64,000 bases of DNA from Cliona cf. orientalis (taxonomy: Eukaryota > Porifera > Demospongiae > Clionaida > Clionaidae), in the NCBI GenBank assembly GCA_963930775.1, contig OZ005689.1, positions 23,558,058 through 23,622,057 of the forward strand, given 5' to 3'. The notes beneath the pieces were generated by a model. That model ran no database searches. It saw only the letters and a program-made list of their open reading frames with translations, and was not told the DNA's origin. Within the stretch, counting starts at the first letter, position 1. Each line of letters starts with the position of its first letter. This document shows, one piece after another, positions 11,756 through 22,050 of the stretch. Both the position numbers and the translations under genes were made by a program.

Positions 11756-12760
11756 TCAACGCTTGTAATTATGACTCACTTGTTTCTCTTTAGTAGAGAA
11801 TAACGTCTGAATGTAGCCAGTGTTTTCAGTAGCCGGTGTTATTGTCTTGTAGAATCTATTAAAGGTAGATTCCTGAGACCAATTTCCGGCTTTCAAAATA
11901 TCTCCTACTGAAACTCCTTTCGACTTGGCTGCCGATGTTGATGCTGCTCTAGTGGAGTGGGCAGTGAAATTGTTTATTCCTGCCATTCGTAACATTTCCT
12001 TTAACCACCTGGAAATGGTACCTGTACTCACAGACGTGAGGTTTCTTTAGTGCAAGAAAGAGTTTATATTCCTTCTCAGCACGTTTGTCCTTTGTCTTCT
12101 CCACGTAAGTAAGAAGAAATTTTACTGGACAAAGCTTTGGGTTGTCTTCAAACTGTGAGTATTCAACTTCTCGTGGAGGTCCAGACCTTCTCGTCTTCGA
12201 TAGTGCTGCTACCGTGAACTTGACTTTATCGGATTGGGACTGCATGTACAATGTATCTGATATCCAAGACGTGGAGATCAGATGCCCTATCTGCATTGGC
12301 TAAAGCCATGAGCATAACAGTTTTTAAGGTAAGTTCTTTAACAGATAGATCTGCAGGATCTGCCATCAACTCCAAATATGAGAGGACTTCATCTATATCC
12401 CAGATTTCAGAATATTTGGGTTCCGACGGTCTCTCATTGAACATCCCTTGCATTAACCTGCAGATAATTGGATGTTTACCGACTGGATGGCCATCAATTT
12501 GTGGATGGGTGTTGGAAATTGCAGGGCGATAGGAATTTATAGTGGAGTGTTGCTTACCACTATTAAATTGGTGTGTCAAAAAATCAGCAATTTCTGCTAT
12601 AGAGGCTGAAAAAGAATTTTTACCCCGTTCTTCACACCAACTGCTCCACTTGTTCCATGCCGAAGTGTAAGATTTTTCTGTACTTTTCCTCCAGGATGAG
12701 CAAATGTCTGCTGCTTCTTGAGAAATTCCTTGTTTTTGTAAGGAATTCCGGACACTAGCC
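11756..12760 (-). pseudogene. DIRS tyrosine recombinase
   Basis: Integrates the element through a tyrosine recombinase instead of a DDE integrase. The N-terminal part contains KSYTSAWNKWSSWCEERG and a core-binding-like region. The catalytic part shows ADRASDLHVLDIRY (first Arg), then FTAHSTRAASTSAA (the H-x-x-R box), then WSQESTFNRFY (Trp and the nucleophilic Tyr). The reading frame shifts near 12290 and again near 12040, so the three parts lie in different frames. The stop is at 11756. All catalytic residues remain recognisable, suggesting fairly recent decay. Confidence 0.85.
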
Positions 12761-13503
12761 ACGCAGCTAAGTGCAGTCGGTTCTCCACCAGTAGTGGATG
12801 AGTTCTCTCCAGTGGGCTTTGGAGCAGGTTCTTGGACTGTGGGAGATAGATTGGCTGATCTATGATCATTTCCAATAACAACGGGAACCAAGGTTGTTTC
12901 GGCCATGCTGGAGCTAATACTACTGCCCTCTCTACTCATTCGCGTTGGATCTTCTGGAGAGCTCTTCCCACATGCAGAAATGGTGGGAAAGCATATGGGA
13001 GAAGACGACTCCAATCCTGTGAAAAAGCATCCACTGCCATTGCTCCTGGATCCGGCCGATAACTGTAGTACCTCTTTATCTGAAAAAGCATCCACTGCCA
13101 TTGCTCCTGGATCCGGCCGATAACTGTAGTACCTCTTTATCTGATGGTTGTGTCGTGCTGCAAATAGGTCTACATCCATCGTACCCCATTTCTCTTTGAT
13201 CTTGAGGTAAACTAGTCTCGAGAGCATCCAATCGCAGGGGTCCTGAAACACTCTGGATTCGAAGTCTGCTCGAGTGTTCTCCACTCCCGCAATGTGCTCG
13301 GCTTGTATTGTTATTCCTCTTTTGAGGCACCAGCTCCAGAGATTGCATGCTGTGTCCGAGAGTGGTTTTGAATGTGTTCCCCCCTTCTGATTGATATAAG
13401 CTATTGCTGTTCTGTTGTCCAGCCATAGTGACACGTGAATATTTGTCTTCATCGTTGTGAATGTCTGTAAGGCCAGAAACGCTGCTTTCAATTCAACATG
13501 TTT
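12761..13503 (-). pseudogene. DIRS RNase H, C-terminal part and linker
   Basis: Continuation of the RNase H domain after the insertion at 13508-16005. It starts with HVELKAAFLALQTF, the conserved segment around the RNase H Glu, followed by LWLDNRTAIAYINQKGG (Asp), AEHIAGVENTRAD (His/Asp) and WGTMDVDLFAARHN. A perfect 61-bp tandem duplication at about 13021-13142 repeats the DKEVLQLSAGSRSNGSGCFF segment. Because 61 is not a multiple of three, it shifts the frame before the conserved AVDAFSQDW-type segment resumes. The domain's N-terminal half is at 16006-16392. Confidence 0.75.
13021..13142. repeat. 61-bp perfect tandem duplication
   Basis: The segment starting GAAAAAGCATCCACTGCCAT at 13021 repeats at 13082 without visible mismatch. 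It lies inside the DIRS RNase H-to-recombinase linker and causes a frameshift. Absence of divergence suggests it arose late. Confidence 0.85.
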
Positions 13504-14615
13504 ATATGTGACTGGATCTGAGAAAACCCGGCATATTGTCCAAACGCGCATATGGCGCAATGCGCGTTTTTAGTATCAACAGTCAAAAAATATCAAAGTC
13601 CAGTTTTTGTCATGTTTATGTCAAAGAGCCCTTCTACTAACTGTTGCCACCGCCTACGGAGGGTAAATGTAAGTTACCTAGGCGAAATAAGCCTTCATTT
13701 TGACCTACCTAGTTAGTACAGCTGCCGTACACGGAGCCCGTTGCTATGGGCGGTAATTAGAATTCTCTACCTAGATACAGCTAGATTCATCGAACTACTG
13801 TATGTTCGCTCACCTTTTTAGCTTCTTGGGCATCTAAGAACAATCGGCTGTCGTTGTCAACAACGAAATTCAACTCTTGCTTGATCTTTACGTTCATTTC
13901 GAACGGCTCCGCCCAGGTCCATTTAATTGATTTCCGGGTCACACGTAGTATACGGAAACGCCATACGCGTGCATAGCAACGCGTTTAGACCGTAATTTCT
14001 CGATTATTGAGGGTGTGGCGCGATCGCAAACGAAGCGCTCTAGCTCCACAGCCAAGTGCGCGATGGGTCTCAGACTTGGAGGCAGGTTAGCCCATGTGTA
14101 CCTGGTTCGTCTACTTTTGTTTCATCTACTACTTGGTTCGTCTACTCTTTTTTTGTCTACTCTCATTTCGTCTACTCCTGTTATGTCTACTCCATTAATT
14201 TTCCTTAATAATATTATAATATATTTCACCATATAAAATAATAACAACATAATCAGTGTTCAAGAATGAAATGAATCAGAGTATAGTGTCCAAGTGTTTG
14301 ACAGTTTAAAATCCAACCCATCTGTACAAGGCACCAAGGTACTCCATCAGAGTATAGTCTCCTTCGTCAAACTTCTCCTGTATCTTTCTTATTCTTTCTT
14401 CTTTTCTCTTCCTGCTGACGCCTTTGCTTCTCAATGTTCCTCCTGAAGCGAGCTGCAGGATGCTGGCTTCCATGTTAGACTGTTCAGTCTTGAACAGTTC
14501 AACGATTTCGAAAATGTTCAGGTGGGTTTTCCAGCCAGAGTTTTAACTCTGCTGTGCCAACCTTCAAGGTTGTTATTTGTACGCGGTCCATCAATAAGGT
14601 GGACATTCCAATGAC

Positions 14616-15240
14616 TTAGGCTAAAGTTGCCATTAAGCCATGTCCCCTCATAATAATCAACAAAGTAATCATATGCTTGGCCACTAGGCATGTTAAACCA
14701 TCCCAGACCATTCTTACGTAACTAACAGGCACAAAAGGCAGTGAAATAACTTTTCTAAAAAACTTGTTATCCTCACTTTGTGAATGTCTACAGGCTGAAG
14801 CAAGGCCTAGATTCTGAACTTTACGCCAAATAGCTTGAGCAAAGTGATAGTAGCATCCCTTGAAATCACAACTAGGGAAGCTAATCTGGACTGACTGCAC
14901 TAGAGCAAGCTCATAGTCACATGCGGGCATTAGTGTGAAGCCATAGTTTTGGCTAACTTCCTTCAGTAGAAGGAAAGCATTGTTGTAAGTCTCCCTTGTT
15001 TTGTTTGGTAACAAAAAGTACACCATAGGGAACAATTTACCATGCATGGTATAACAGGCGTGGACATATGGAGAATGTGCCATCGCAACAGAACATTTCT
15101 GCTCTTGACAGGGTGTCGAGATTGTTCTCTGTTGTGAACAAGAAAACTCCGTCTCTGCACCCATGGTAGAAGGTCTCGTTCTTGTCAGTCACTGCCCACT
15201 CTCCACTGAAGTCGAGGTCATCAACTGACTCTGGCATTGG
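14616..15240 (-). pseudogene. MULE-type transposase core
   Basis: Would catalyse cut-and-paste movement of the 14102-15934 element. The main reading (15164-14616) contains YVHACYTMHGKLFPMVYFLL, TRETYNNAFLLLKEV, ACDYELALVQSV (an acidic residue at the expected second catalytic position) and SCDFKGCYYHFAQAIWRKV, the usual MULE arrangement with a conserved C/HxxFHxxQxxxR segment. The upstream part (DDLDFSGEWAVT, near 15237-15180) lies in another frame, so a frameshift separates it. No C-terminal SWIM finger is visible before 14616. Confidence 0.75.
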
Positions 15241-15379
15241 AGGGTATCTCTGTTCTTATCGAGTTAAAGGTAGGCAGGGTGGCTGTTACTTCTTCGTCTT
15301 CGCAAGCGGTCCTTATAGTCTGGGCATAGATCTTGGGAATCGATGTTGCTTCTGATCTTCATTTCCTGAACTACTTTCT

Positions 15380-15643
15380 TCACAGCCACCTCAACACAAT
15401 CTGGTTCGTGGTCGTGGAGGTTGTTGACTCATCTTCTTCACTGGTAACAGCTCTTCCTCTGCACAGTCTGTTGGTACACCTCCAGTAGGACTGCCCTTCT
15501 CTGCCTCGTCGGTTGAGAGTATACTGGTACCCATTGATGACAAGGGATCTTGCTCCTCGTTTGGTAGTGATAAACTCCACTTGTTGCTCCATGGTTGACT
15601 CAGTTAAATTGAGAATGTGAAATGCATGCTTGTGATTGCTCAC
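15380..15643 (-). CDS. FLYWCH zinc-finger region of the Mutator-like element
   Basis: The 87-codon reading contains TTKRGARSLVINGYQYTLNR followed by GQSYWRCTNRLCRGRAVT. This is the FLYWCH pattern: a conserved hydrophobic G-Y-x-Y/F, then YWRC and a second Cys, with the terminal His region diverged. FLYWCH fingers commonly precede MULE transposase domains in animals and probably bind the terminal repeats. The Met at 15643 is used as start; a better start cannot be chosen. It lies upstream of the transposase core on the same strand. Confidence 0.75.
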   Translation of the reverse strand: MSNHKHAFHILNLTESTMEQQVEFITTKRGARSLVINGYQYTLNRRGREGQSYWRCTNRLCRGRAVTSEEDESTTSTTTNQIVLRWL

Positions 15644-16005
15644 TTATATACAGAGCTAGTCTACTCAACACCCATCAATTGTGGGACATTTTAATTGATC
15701 AAAAGACCATTCAAATACCTGCTATTAACCTTTGAACTTTCATTCTTTGTACCACAATCTATGGATAGCAGTACCACACAGCTAATATTTTAATCTTTGA
15801 ACTGTCATTTGAACATACTAAAACACTTTTTAAGTACCAAATTGAAGTATTTATACAATTGTAGACATAACAGGAGTAGACGAAAAAAGAGTAGACGGAC
15901 CGAGTAGTAGACGAAACAAAAGTAGACGAACCAGCAATCCAAATATACAGCTAACTAAAATTTCATGGATTGATGAATATGGCGAGTTTTCTCAGATCCG
16001 ATCAC

Positions 16006-16392
16006 ATATGCTGAATTTTCTCTCCTCTCTGCCAGGGGCCTCCTGCTCTCATCCCCTGACAGTATGCACCCCAACCTTGGGTTGATGCATCCGATTCCAT
16101 CAATAATTCCACAGAAGGTGTGATCAATGATCTCCCGTTGTATTGTAGTAGGTGTGAGCTCCACTAGGTGAAATCTGTTTTGGATTCTTTGTCGATGATT
16201 CCCAAAGCAGAGTAGTCCTGCTTGCTTCTCCATAATACTCTGTTCTTCAATCGTTGGAGAGCTCTGTAATGAAGAGCTGCTGGGAGAACTGCGGGTATCG
16301 TCGCTGTCATTTTTCCAATAAGGTGAGCTAGATTGTGACCTGATACTGTCCTCAGTCGTAGAAACTTCCTGCATTGTTTCACTAAGTCTCAC
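16006..16392 (-). pseudogene. DIRS reverse transcriptase thumb/RNase H N-terminal part
   Basis: The reading on the minus strand contains HNLAHLIGKMTATIPAVLPA and LHYRALQRLKNRVLWRSKQD, the conserved DIRS/retrovirus-like connection region, then KTDFT followed by a TAG where Trp is usual, then MESDASTQGWGAYCQG, the first catalytic Asp region of RNase H. The domain is interrupted at 16005 by the inserted repeat and resumes at 13503. Excising the repeat leaves a probable one-base frameshift at the join. Two different lesion types (nonsense and indel) show loss of function. Confidence 0.8.
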
Positions 16393-16788
16393 TTAGGGGA
16401 GAAAAATCTTCATTGGACAGAATTCACCATAAACCCGAGAAATTCTATCATTTGTACGGGCTTGAAGATGCACTTTTTCTCGCTGAGAATGAAACCCAAA
16501 TCCTGTAGGCACTTTGCTACCTCTTGGTATGATCTCTTAGTTGACCAGGGGAACTGGCTATGACTAAAATGTCGTCCAGGTACTGAGCAAGCCGTATCCC
16601 CTTCTCCCATAGTTGCTTCACTGCTTCCTGCATCACCTTCGAGAAAACTCTGGGAGCTGTCGCTAGACCAAAAGGTAGGGCTCTGTACTAATACGAGATT
16701 CCCCTCCATCGAAATTTCAGGAATTTTTTGTGATTGGGGTGAATTTTTATGCTGAAATATGCATCTTTCAGATCAATTTTTCCCATAT

Positions 16789-18115
16789 GTGACCGGATCT
16801 GAGAAAACCCGCCATATTCATTAATCCATGAAAATTTAGTTAGCTGTATATTTGGATAGCTGTATCATAGGGCTAACCTGCCTCCAAGTCTGAGACACAT
16901 CGCGCGCTTGGCTGTGGAGCTAGAGCGCTTTGTTTGCGATCGCGCCACACCCTCAATATTCGAGAAATTACGGTTTAACCGATTATACGCGAGAAGCGCC
17001 TTAAGGCGCATGCGCATGCATGTCATTAAGCGCGAGAGACGCCTTAAGGCGCAAGCGCCATTATTGCTGTGGTATAGCCGCGCCCATCATTCCATAGTAG
17101 ATTAGTTTGGGCTTGGCATCCTGTCTGAGGTTAGTACAGGAAATACCTTACTCCAGTGTGGCTTCGAGGTCACTTGTTGACCTTCAGAAAGGAAGTACTA
17201 ACGAGATTACTTATCGAGATCGAGATGGCCACGATCGACCTAAGCGTTGAAGTAGCCTTGTTTTCTGCCACAGTACGTGCAGTACAGACATATCGCTGAG
17301 CATACAGTTAGACTAGGTCTATATCTACCTTACTGTGTAGACAAAGTGAGATGAAGAGTTCTACTAACCACGGATGGACTTGAGACAGCGACGGTTTGGA
17401 GGTAAGTAAGCTTTTAAGCTTTATGTTCAGAAATAGCGTACTATATGTACATACGAAGCTAAAATAACTAACTACGAAGGTTGTACAATAACTCCTTCGT
17501 GTGAATAAAGCGTCCATAGCTATGATAACCGTTCTAGGACGCTGTACAAAGACTAATAGCTAGTACACTATTTTTACATAAATTAATTTAGCGGTTACGG
17601 GTGATGTCATCTACATTCCGCGTATAATCGGTTAAAGGCGTTGCTATGCACACGTATGGCGTTTCCGTATACTAGTGTGAACCGGAAATCAATTAAATGG
17701 ACCTGGGCGGAGCCGTTCGAAATGAACGTAAAGATCGAGCAAGGGTCGGATTTCGACGTTGACAACGGTCGGCGATTGTTCTAAGATGCCAAGAAGCTAA
17801 AAAGGTGAGCGAACGTACAGTAGTTCGATGAATCTACCTGTATCTAGGTAGAGAATTCTAATTACCGCCCATAGCAACGGGCTCCGTGTACAGCAGCCGT
17901 ACTGACTAGGTAGGTCAAGATGAAGGCTTATTTCGCCTTGGTAACTTACATTTACCCTCCGTAGGCGGTGGCAACAATTAGTAGAAGGGTTCTTTGACAT
18001 AAATATGACAAAAACTGGACTTTGATATTATTTGACTGTTGATACTAAACTAAAAACGCGCATTGCGCCATATGCGTGTTTGACAAATATGCCAGGTTTT
18101 CTCAGATCCGGTCAC
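16789..18115. mobile_element. ~665-bp inverted-repeat element, copy B (interrupted)
   Basis: The ends are GTGACCGGATCTGAGAAAAC and its inverted partner; ATAT lies on both sides (16785-16788 and 18116-18119). Removal of the inner MITE (16979-17631 plus one TTAA) leaves about 670 bp. Relative to copy A it is in the opposite orientation. Its insertion point is within the DIRS reverse transcriptase, between the GDYM and IDLKDAY motifs. Confidence 0.8.
16979..17631. mobile_element. TTAA-flanked MITE, copy 1 (653 bp)
   Basis: Terminal repeats CCGATTATACGCG and reverse complement, with TTAA on both sides (16975-16978 and 17632-17635). The uninterrupted host repeat reads GGTCTAAAGGC at the corresponding place in copy C (about 49531-49541), supporting insertion at a TTTAA-like site. 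TTAA duplication is shared by piggyBac and Kolobok families; the end sequence does not match the Kolobok elements here. Tandem GCGCCTTAAGGCGC-type palindromes follow the left end. Confidence 0.75.
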
Positions 18116-18566
18116 ATATAGTCTCCCTGTTTCAAAATATCTCGGAGAGTGTAGATGCTCTCCATCTTGAAATGTTGGGTATTGAGGTACTGGTTTAAGG
18201 CCTTCAAATTTATGATTTGCCTCCATCCTCCGTCCTTTGGGACTATAAATATTGAGCTGAAGAAACCATCCAAATCTGAACATACTTCGATCACTTCCTT
18301 TTTCATCAGGTCGTGTACTTCCTGATCCATTACTACAGCCTGAACTTGAGAGAGGAAGGAACTCGGGCAATTCAATTTGGTGGGTGGAGTTCTGTTGAAT
18401 TCTAATCGGTAACCTTGCAAAATCACTTCCATTACCCATGCTCCTGCATCCACTTTCCTCCAGGCTGCTTGAAATTTGGAGAGTCGTCCCCCAATTGGTG
18501 GGAGAGTTACTGCTTGCTGCTTGATCCTGGCTTGTGAATGTACTTTTGTGCTCTGGGTGCTCCTTT

Positions 18567-20364
18567 CTAACCGTTTCCCTGTCTTTGGAAAACTTTTCCT
18601 TTGGATTGGTTTCTGTTGTACAGGTGCCAGTTGGATCGGCCCAGTCTGCCCCCGTACTTTGCGGCCAGACCTTTTCCCAAACAACGGCTCTCTTGTTCCT
18701 GCTTCTTTGGGTCCGCTTTACTTGCTGATTTTCTAAAGCTCTCAAGAGTGGTGATTCGTTTTGATACCTCATCCATGGCATTTTCGCCAAAGAGGTGTGT
18801 TCTTTCCCCTATTGAATCTCGTTTTGTTACCTGCTTTAGAATCTTTGCTAGATTTTCTCTAGACTTAGGTAAAGCTTTAATGATATTCTCTCTCCTCTGA
18901 ATGGAAATATAATTAGTTGCATTTCCAATGAGGGTTAGAGTAGCCTGGATAGATATCAACACAACATCATCTGCAGGAATTAATTCCGATTTTGCTCCTT
19001 TCATTTCCTGGGCATCAAGATGTTGGCTAATGGCGAGCATGACGCAATAACAGACGCCTGAATCTTTGATAACTGTTCATCTTGTTTCTTTGGAAATTCA
19101 TTTGCCATAAAATACACAAGGATTGAATCTGTTGTCGGGACTTGAGCAGAATCTACCGCTGGTCGAGGAAACTTCCGCAAAATCCTTGCGTGCCTTTCTT
19201 GGGAGACATTTTTTGAAAGCTACATCGATGAATTCAGACACACACTTAGCTGTGGTGTCCTGTGATGCTGTATTGTAGTAAGCATTGGGGTCAAAACGAC
19301 TTACGTCGTCATCGGAATCTGAATCCGATTCTTCTGGGTCAGTAAGACGGATACGTTTGGGTTGTGGTAAGAGTTGCTTGTCATCGGTATCCATTCTCTT
19401 CAGGCCCATATGAGTGGGCTGAGTGTTTGTGTAAATTTTTTGCATTAAATTGTAAAGAATACTCATACAGTAGTACAGTAGTACTACCTACTCAGTATTG
19501 TGGTTATCACTAAATATACTGAGACCACAATAAATGTGAATTGACACGAAATGTGTCCACTTAATAGAATTAAGTCAGACTGTGGATTTTAGTTCTGACT
19601 ATTAGGGTCAGTCACGGGCTCCCATGCTTCGATGAACATGACCTCATTAAGCCTGTGCTGGGAATTCATCATAGAAGTCAGTCATGGGCTCAAACGCTTC
19701 TATGATCCTGACCTCAATCCCCAAATTTGAGGCAAACTAGGCCTCGAAGTCAGTCACGGGCTCAGACGCTTCTATGAACCTGACTTCATTGTCGACACAA
19801 ATAATTGAGGATATCAGTGAAAAATTATCCTCGAGGTCAGTCATGGGCTCAAACGCTTCTATGAACTTGACCTCTGTCGACATGTGCACCAAGATGGAGA
19901 CACGGTAGGTCTCGAAGTCAGTCATGGGCTCAAACGCTTCTATGAACCTGACTTCATTGTCGACAAAGTTCACATGAGGATATGAGTGAGTTTATCCTCG
20001 AGGTCAGTCATGGGCTCAAACGCTTCTATGAACTTGACCTCTGTCGACATGTGCACATAGCCTGCATACGCAAGGCTGAAGAGCATAATAGCTCACAGTA
20101 GTTGAGTCCAATTATAATACGTTATTGGTACTCTACGATTTATATTAGAGTTGTATGTTTACCTGCCGGAGCCCCGTAGATACCAGCTGGGGGGTACGGC
20201 ATCATAGGTAGGGGCATCGGAAATTGCGGCGGGTACATCGGGAAGGGAAAACCCGGATATGCACTAGAGTTCATTCCTCTTCCAAGGAATGGTTGTTGAT
20301 TGGAACCGGAACCAGCCGTATTGACAGCAAAACCAGCAAAATCACTGCCGTCGGGAAAACTCAT
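18567..20364 (-). pseudogene. DIRS gag-like gene
   Basis: The first coding exon appears to start at 20364 (MSFPDGSDFAGFAVN, then a Pro/Met-rich PMYPPQFPMPLPMMPYPP stretch) with a GT donor after APAG near 20160. A second block (19466-19098) carries KRIRLTDPEESDSDSDDDVS. A third (19040-18567) contains GNATNYISIQRRENIIKAL and THLFGENAMDEVSKRITTL, resembling the DIRS gag segment with its LFG motif. It then overlaps the reverse transcriptase start at 18684 in another frame, as usual for DIRS elements. A minisatellite lies between the first and second blocks. At least one frame change occurs near 19090. Confidence 0.65.
19609..20062. repeat. Minisatellite inside the DIRS gag region
   Basis: Six units carrying GTCAGTCATGGGCTCAAACG or a variant followed by CTTCTATGAACCTGAC (near 19609, 19676, 19746, 19836, 19916 and 20001), spaced about 67-90 bp. 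Alternate units share TTGTCGACA or CTGTCGACATGTGCAC tails. Read on the minus strand (the coding strand of the element) the repeats keep an open frame encoding repeated EVRFIEAFEPMTDFE-like peptides at 19973-19737. Confidence 0.8.
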
Positions 20365-20662
20365 GACAGACTTGCCAGAACTTCTTATGGGTTATCCCGT
20401 CACTTCTTTCCAAGTTTCTCCGCTATTTCAGTCTATAAACAACTTGATTGGTTCACAACTAGAACGATTGTAAGCGGAGCAAATTTCACGGTTCTTAACT
20501 CAAAACGTTGAGCAAAAAATGAGGCTGATGTTGTCACGTAATGATGGGCATTTATAAGGCAAATAAAGAATTTAAACTTTGAACTTGCTGTGAATAATTG
20601 AGTATTTGAGGCCAAATACACTGTCATATATGCAGCCTTATAACGAAGTGGAATTACCCTTC

Positions 20663-22050
20663 CTTCCTGCTTTATTGCAGTTGCCTTTTCTGCTGCCTCT
20701 GGAAAGCTGATGGAACATGCTGAAAGATCGCACAAGAGAGAGAACTGCTGGTCCTCGTTTAAATTGTGTAGGAATTGCCAATAGCTCTTCTTGCAGTCAG
20801 GCAATCCTAGTTGACCAGCTCTTTCCTTTCTCTGACCCTTGATTTTCCCCTCTTCATAGAGCTTAAATATCTTCTCCACCATCTTCCAGCAGCGGCCAGA
20901 CATTCTAGCGATGAGTCTTGTAGTGCCCTGGGCATCTACTGCCTTCTTTCTTTCTTATCCATGGCCTACAGTCATTATATACCACAACATTAAACAAAGT
21001 ATCCACACCGTCAACTTGAAAATCTTTAAGAAAGCATCACGCATTTGGTCAGTATATGGAAGCAGTTCATCTTCCTTCGCCTCTGCCATCATTAAAAATA
21101 ATCTTCTCGTCATTTTTGCATCATCTTGGAATTTAGTGCACAAATGAGTTTCGCCAGCAAGATTGTGCATTTTTCCAATAGATAATGCTTGCTCGTCAGT
21201 TAGATTCTTGTAGATAATGGCTAGTCAGTGCTGAATTGATGCTTCTAGCTGCATCATTGGCTCTTCTATTAATTTTTGAAGCACAGTTCGAGAATGGTTG
21301 CCACCAATCATCTCAAATGTGTAGCAATCCGTTTTGTTTTCGTCAAACGCATCATCATCAGATAGCTGAATATTAGCCACCAAAGGTGCTACAATCGTTC
21401 GTGGAGCGTTACGTATTCTCTCCTCTAGCACCTTCAGGTAGGAGTCATCCAAGGTTCTAACGCCCCTGCCTTCAGACGGTCCAATCATACATTTTGTCGG
21501 TATCACAAACATACCATACCTAAAGTTATATTTAATGTAACATAATTATTATCCACAGTCAAATTGAATATTATCATTATTGCCGATGCGTTTCTTATTG
21601 ATCTCTTCTTCAAAGTGACAAATTGAGGTCAATAACATAGCACTCACACCACTTCCTCTTGTTGCCTGGTTGCCTGAGTCTTCGTCACTATCAGAATCTA
21701 GAATTACAATGCATTATGATAGTGTAGCAATATGATTATAATTTTTACATACCTTCCTCACTCCTCCCTTCTGTTCTCTTCTGGAACCACACATTGTAAA
21801 AATTCTCAGCATCACCACAGGAATTTCTCCCGCAATCAAAATCTTTGATGCTAACCAGCAGAGTAGCTCCAGCATCTTTAACTTTCACCTATTAATGGAA
21901 TAGCTAAATGGACTAATTAACTCTCAGTGGGGGCTACTTGATTAACTAACATCGATTTCCTTGTTTCCTTTAGGATTCACAAATACGTACTCAATTTCTC
22001 CTCTATCAAAGTCATCCAGACAAGTATGGAAAACCACTAATTGACCTATC
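20663..22050 (-). pseudogene. ParB-like host gene, 5' part
   Basis: Minus-strand exons: about 22050-21955 (GQLVVFHTCLDDFDRGEIEY), 21890-21753 (DAGATLLVSIKDFDCGRNS), about 21700-21650, 21520-20990 and 20955-20663. The main exon has FVIPTKCMIGPSEGRGVRTL, then YTFEMIGGNHSRTVLQKLI, then LTDEQALSIGKMHNLAGETH. The GGNHSR motif resembles the GxH-R box of ParB/sulfiredoxin-type nuclease folds; the assignment is tentative. A TGA stands between ASIQH and LAIIYKN where Arg (CGA) would fit. The reading is cut at 20660 by the DIRS element; the likely last exons are at 10781-11135. Confidence 0.5.

Larger units (their letters stand above)
14102..15934 (-). mobile_element. Mutator-like element with long CGTCTAC-rich terminal repeats
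   Basis: The ends are CTGGTTCGTCTACTTTTGTT and its reverse complement finishing at 15934; the inverted similarity runs about 75 bp and consists largely of repeated CGTCTAC. Inside are a FLYWCH zinc finger (15643-15380) and a MULE-type transposase core (15240-14616), both on the minus strand. I could not define the 8-11-bp target duplication expected for Mutator elements; the host repeat has diverged at the junction. Confidence 0.75.
13508..16005. mobile_element. ~665-bp inverted-repeat element, copy A (interrupted)
   Basis: The ends are GTGACTGGATCTGAGAAAAC and its inverted counterpart ending GATCCGATCAC. The flanks carry ATAT at 13504-13507 and 16006-16009, a 4-bp target duplication. Removing the inner Mutator-like element (14102-15934) leaves about 665 bp, the same as copies C and E. 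It contains no coding region of its own. It is inserted in the RNase H domain of the DIRS element, between GEKIQH-type coding on the right and HVELKAAF on the left. Confidence 0.75.
16410..18684 (-). pseudogene. DIRS reverse transcriptase, split by an insertion
   Basis: The N-terminal part (18684-18116) contains SDLDGFFSSIFIVPKDGGWR and LKALNQYLNTQHFKMESIYT and ends in ILKQGDYM. It resumes at 16784 with GKIDLKDAYFSIKIHP (motif A), then RALPFGLATAPRVFSKVM (motif B) and AQYLDDILVIASS (motif C, the catalytic YLDD, at about 16573-16610). Removing the insertion at 16789-18115 plus one ATAT copy restores GDYM-GK-IDLKDAY in frame. One TAG lies before YRALPFG, and a frameshift follows YLDD near 16530. 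All polymerase motifs are present. Confidence 0.85.
11713..20659 (-). mobile_element. DIRS-type tyrosine-recombinase retrotransposon with nested insertions
   Basis: The ends are inverted repeats of about 39 bp: AATTCCACTTCGTTATAAGG at 11713 and its reverse complement ending at 20659. On the minus strand the order is gag-like (20364-18567), reverse transcriptase, RNase H and tyrosine recombinase (to 11756), the standard DIRS order. There are no LTRs and no DDE integrase. Inserted later are a repeat at 13508-16005 (with a Mutator-like element inside) and a related repeat at 16789-18115 (with a TTAA MITE inside). The host flanks read as one minus-strand gene. Several stops and frameshifts make the element dead. 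Confidence 0.85.
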
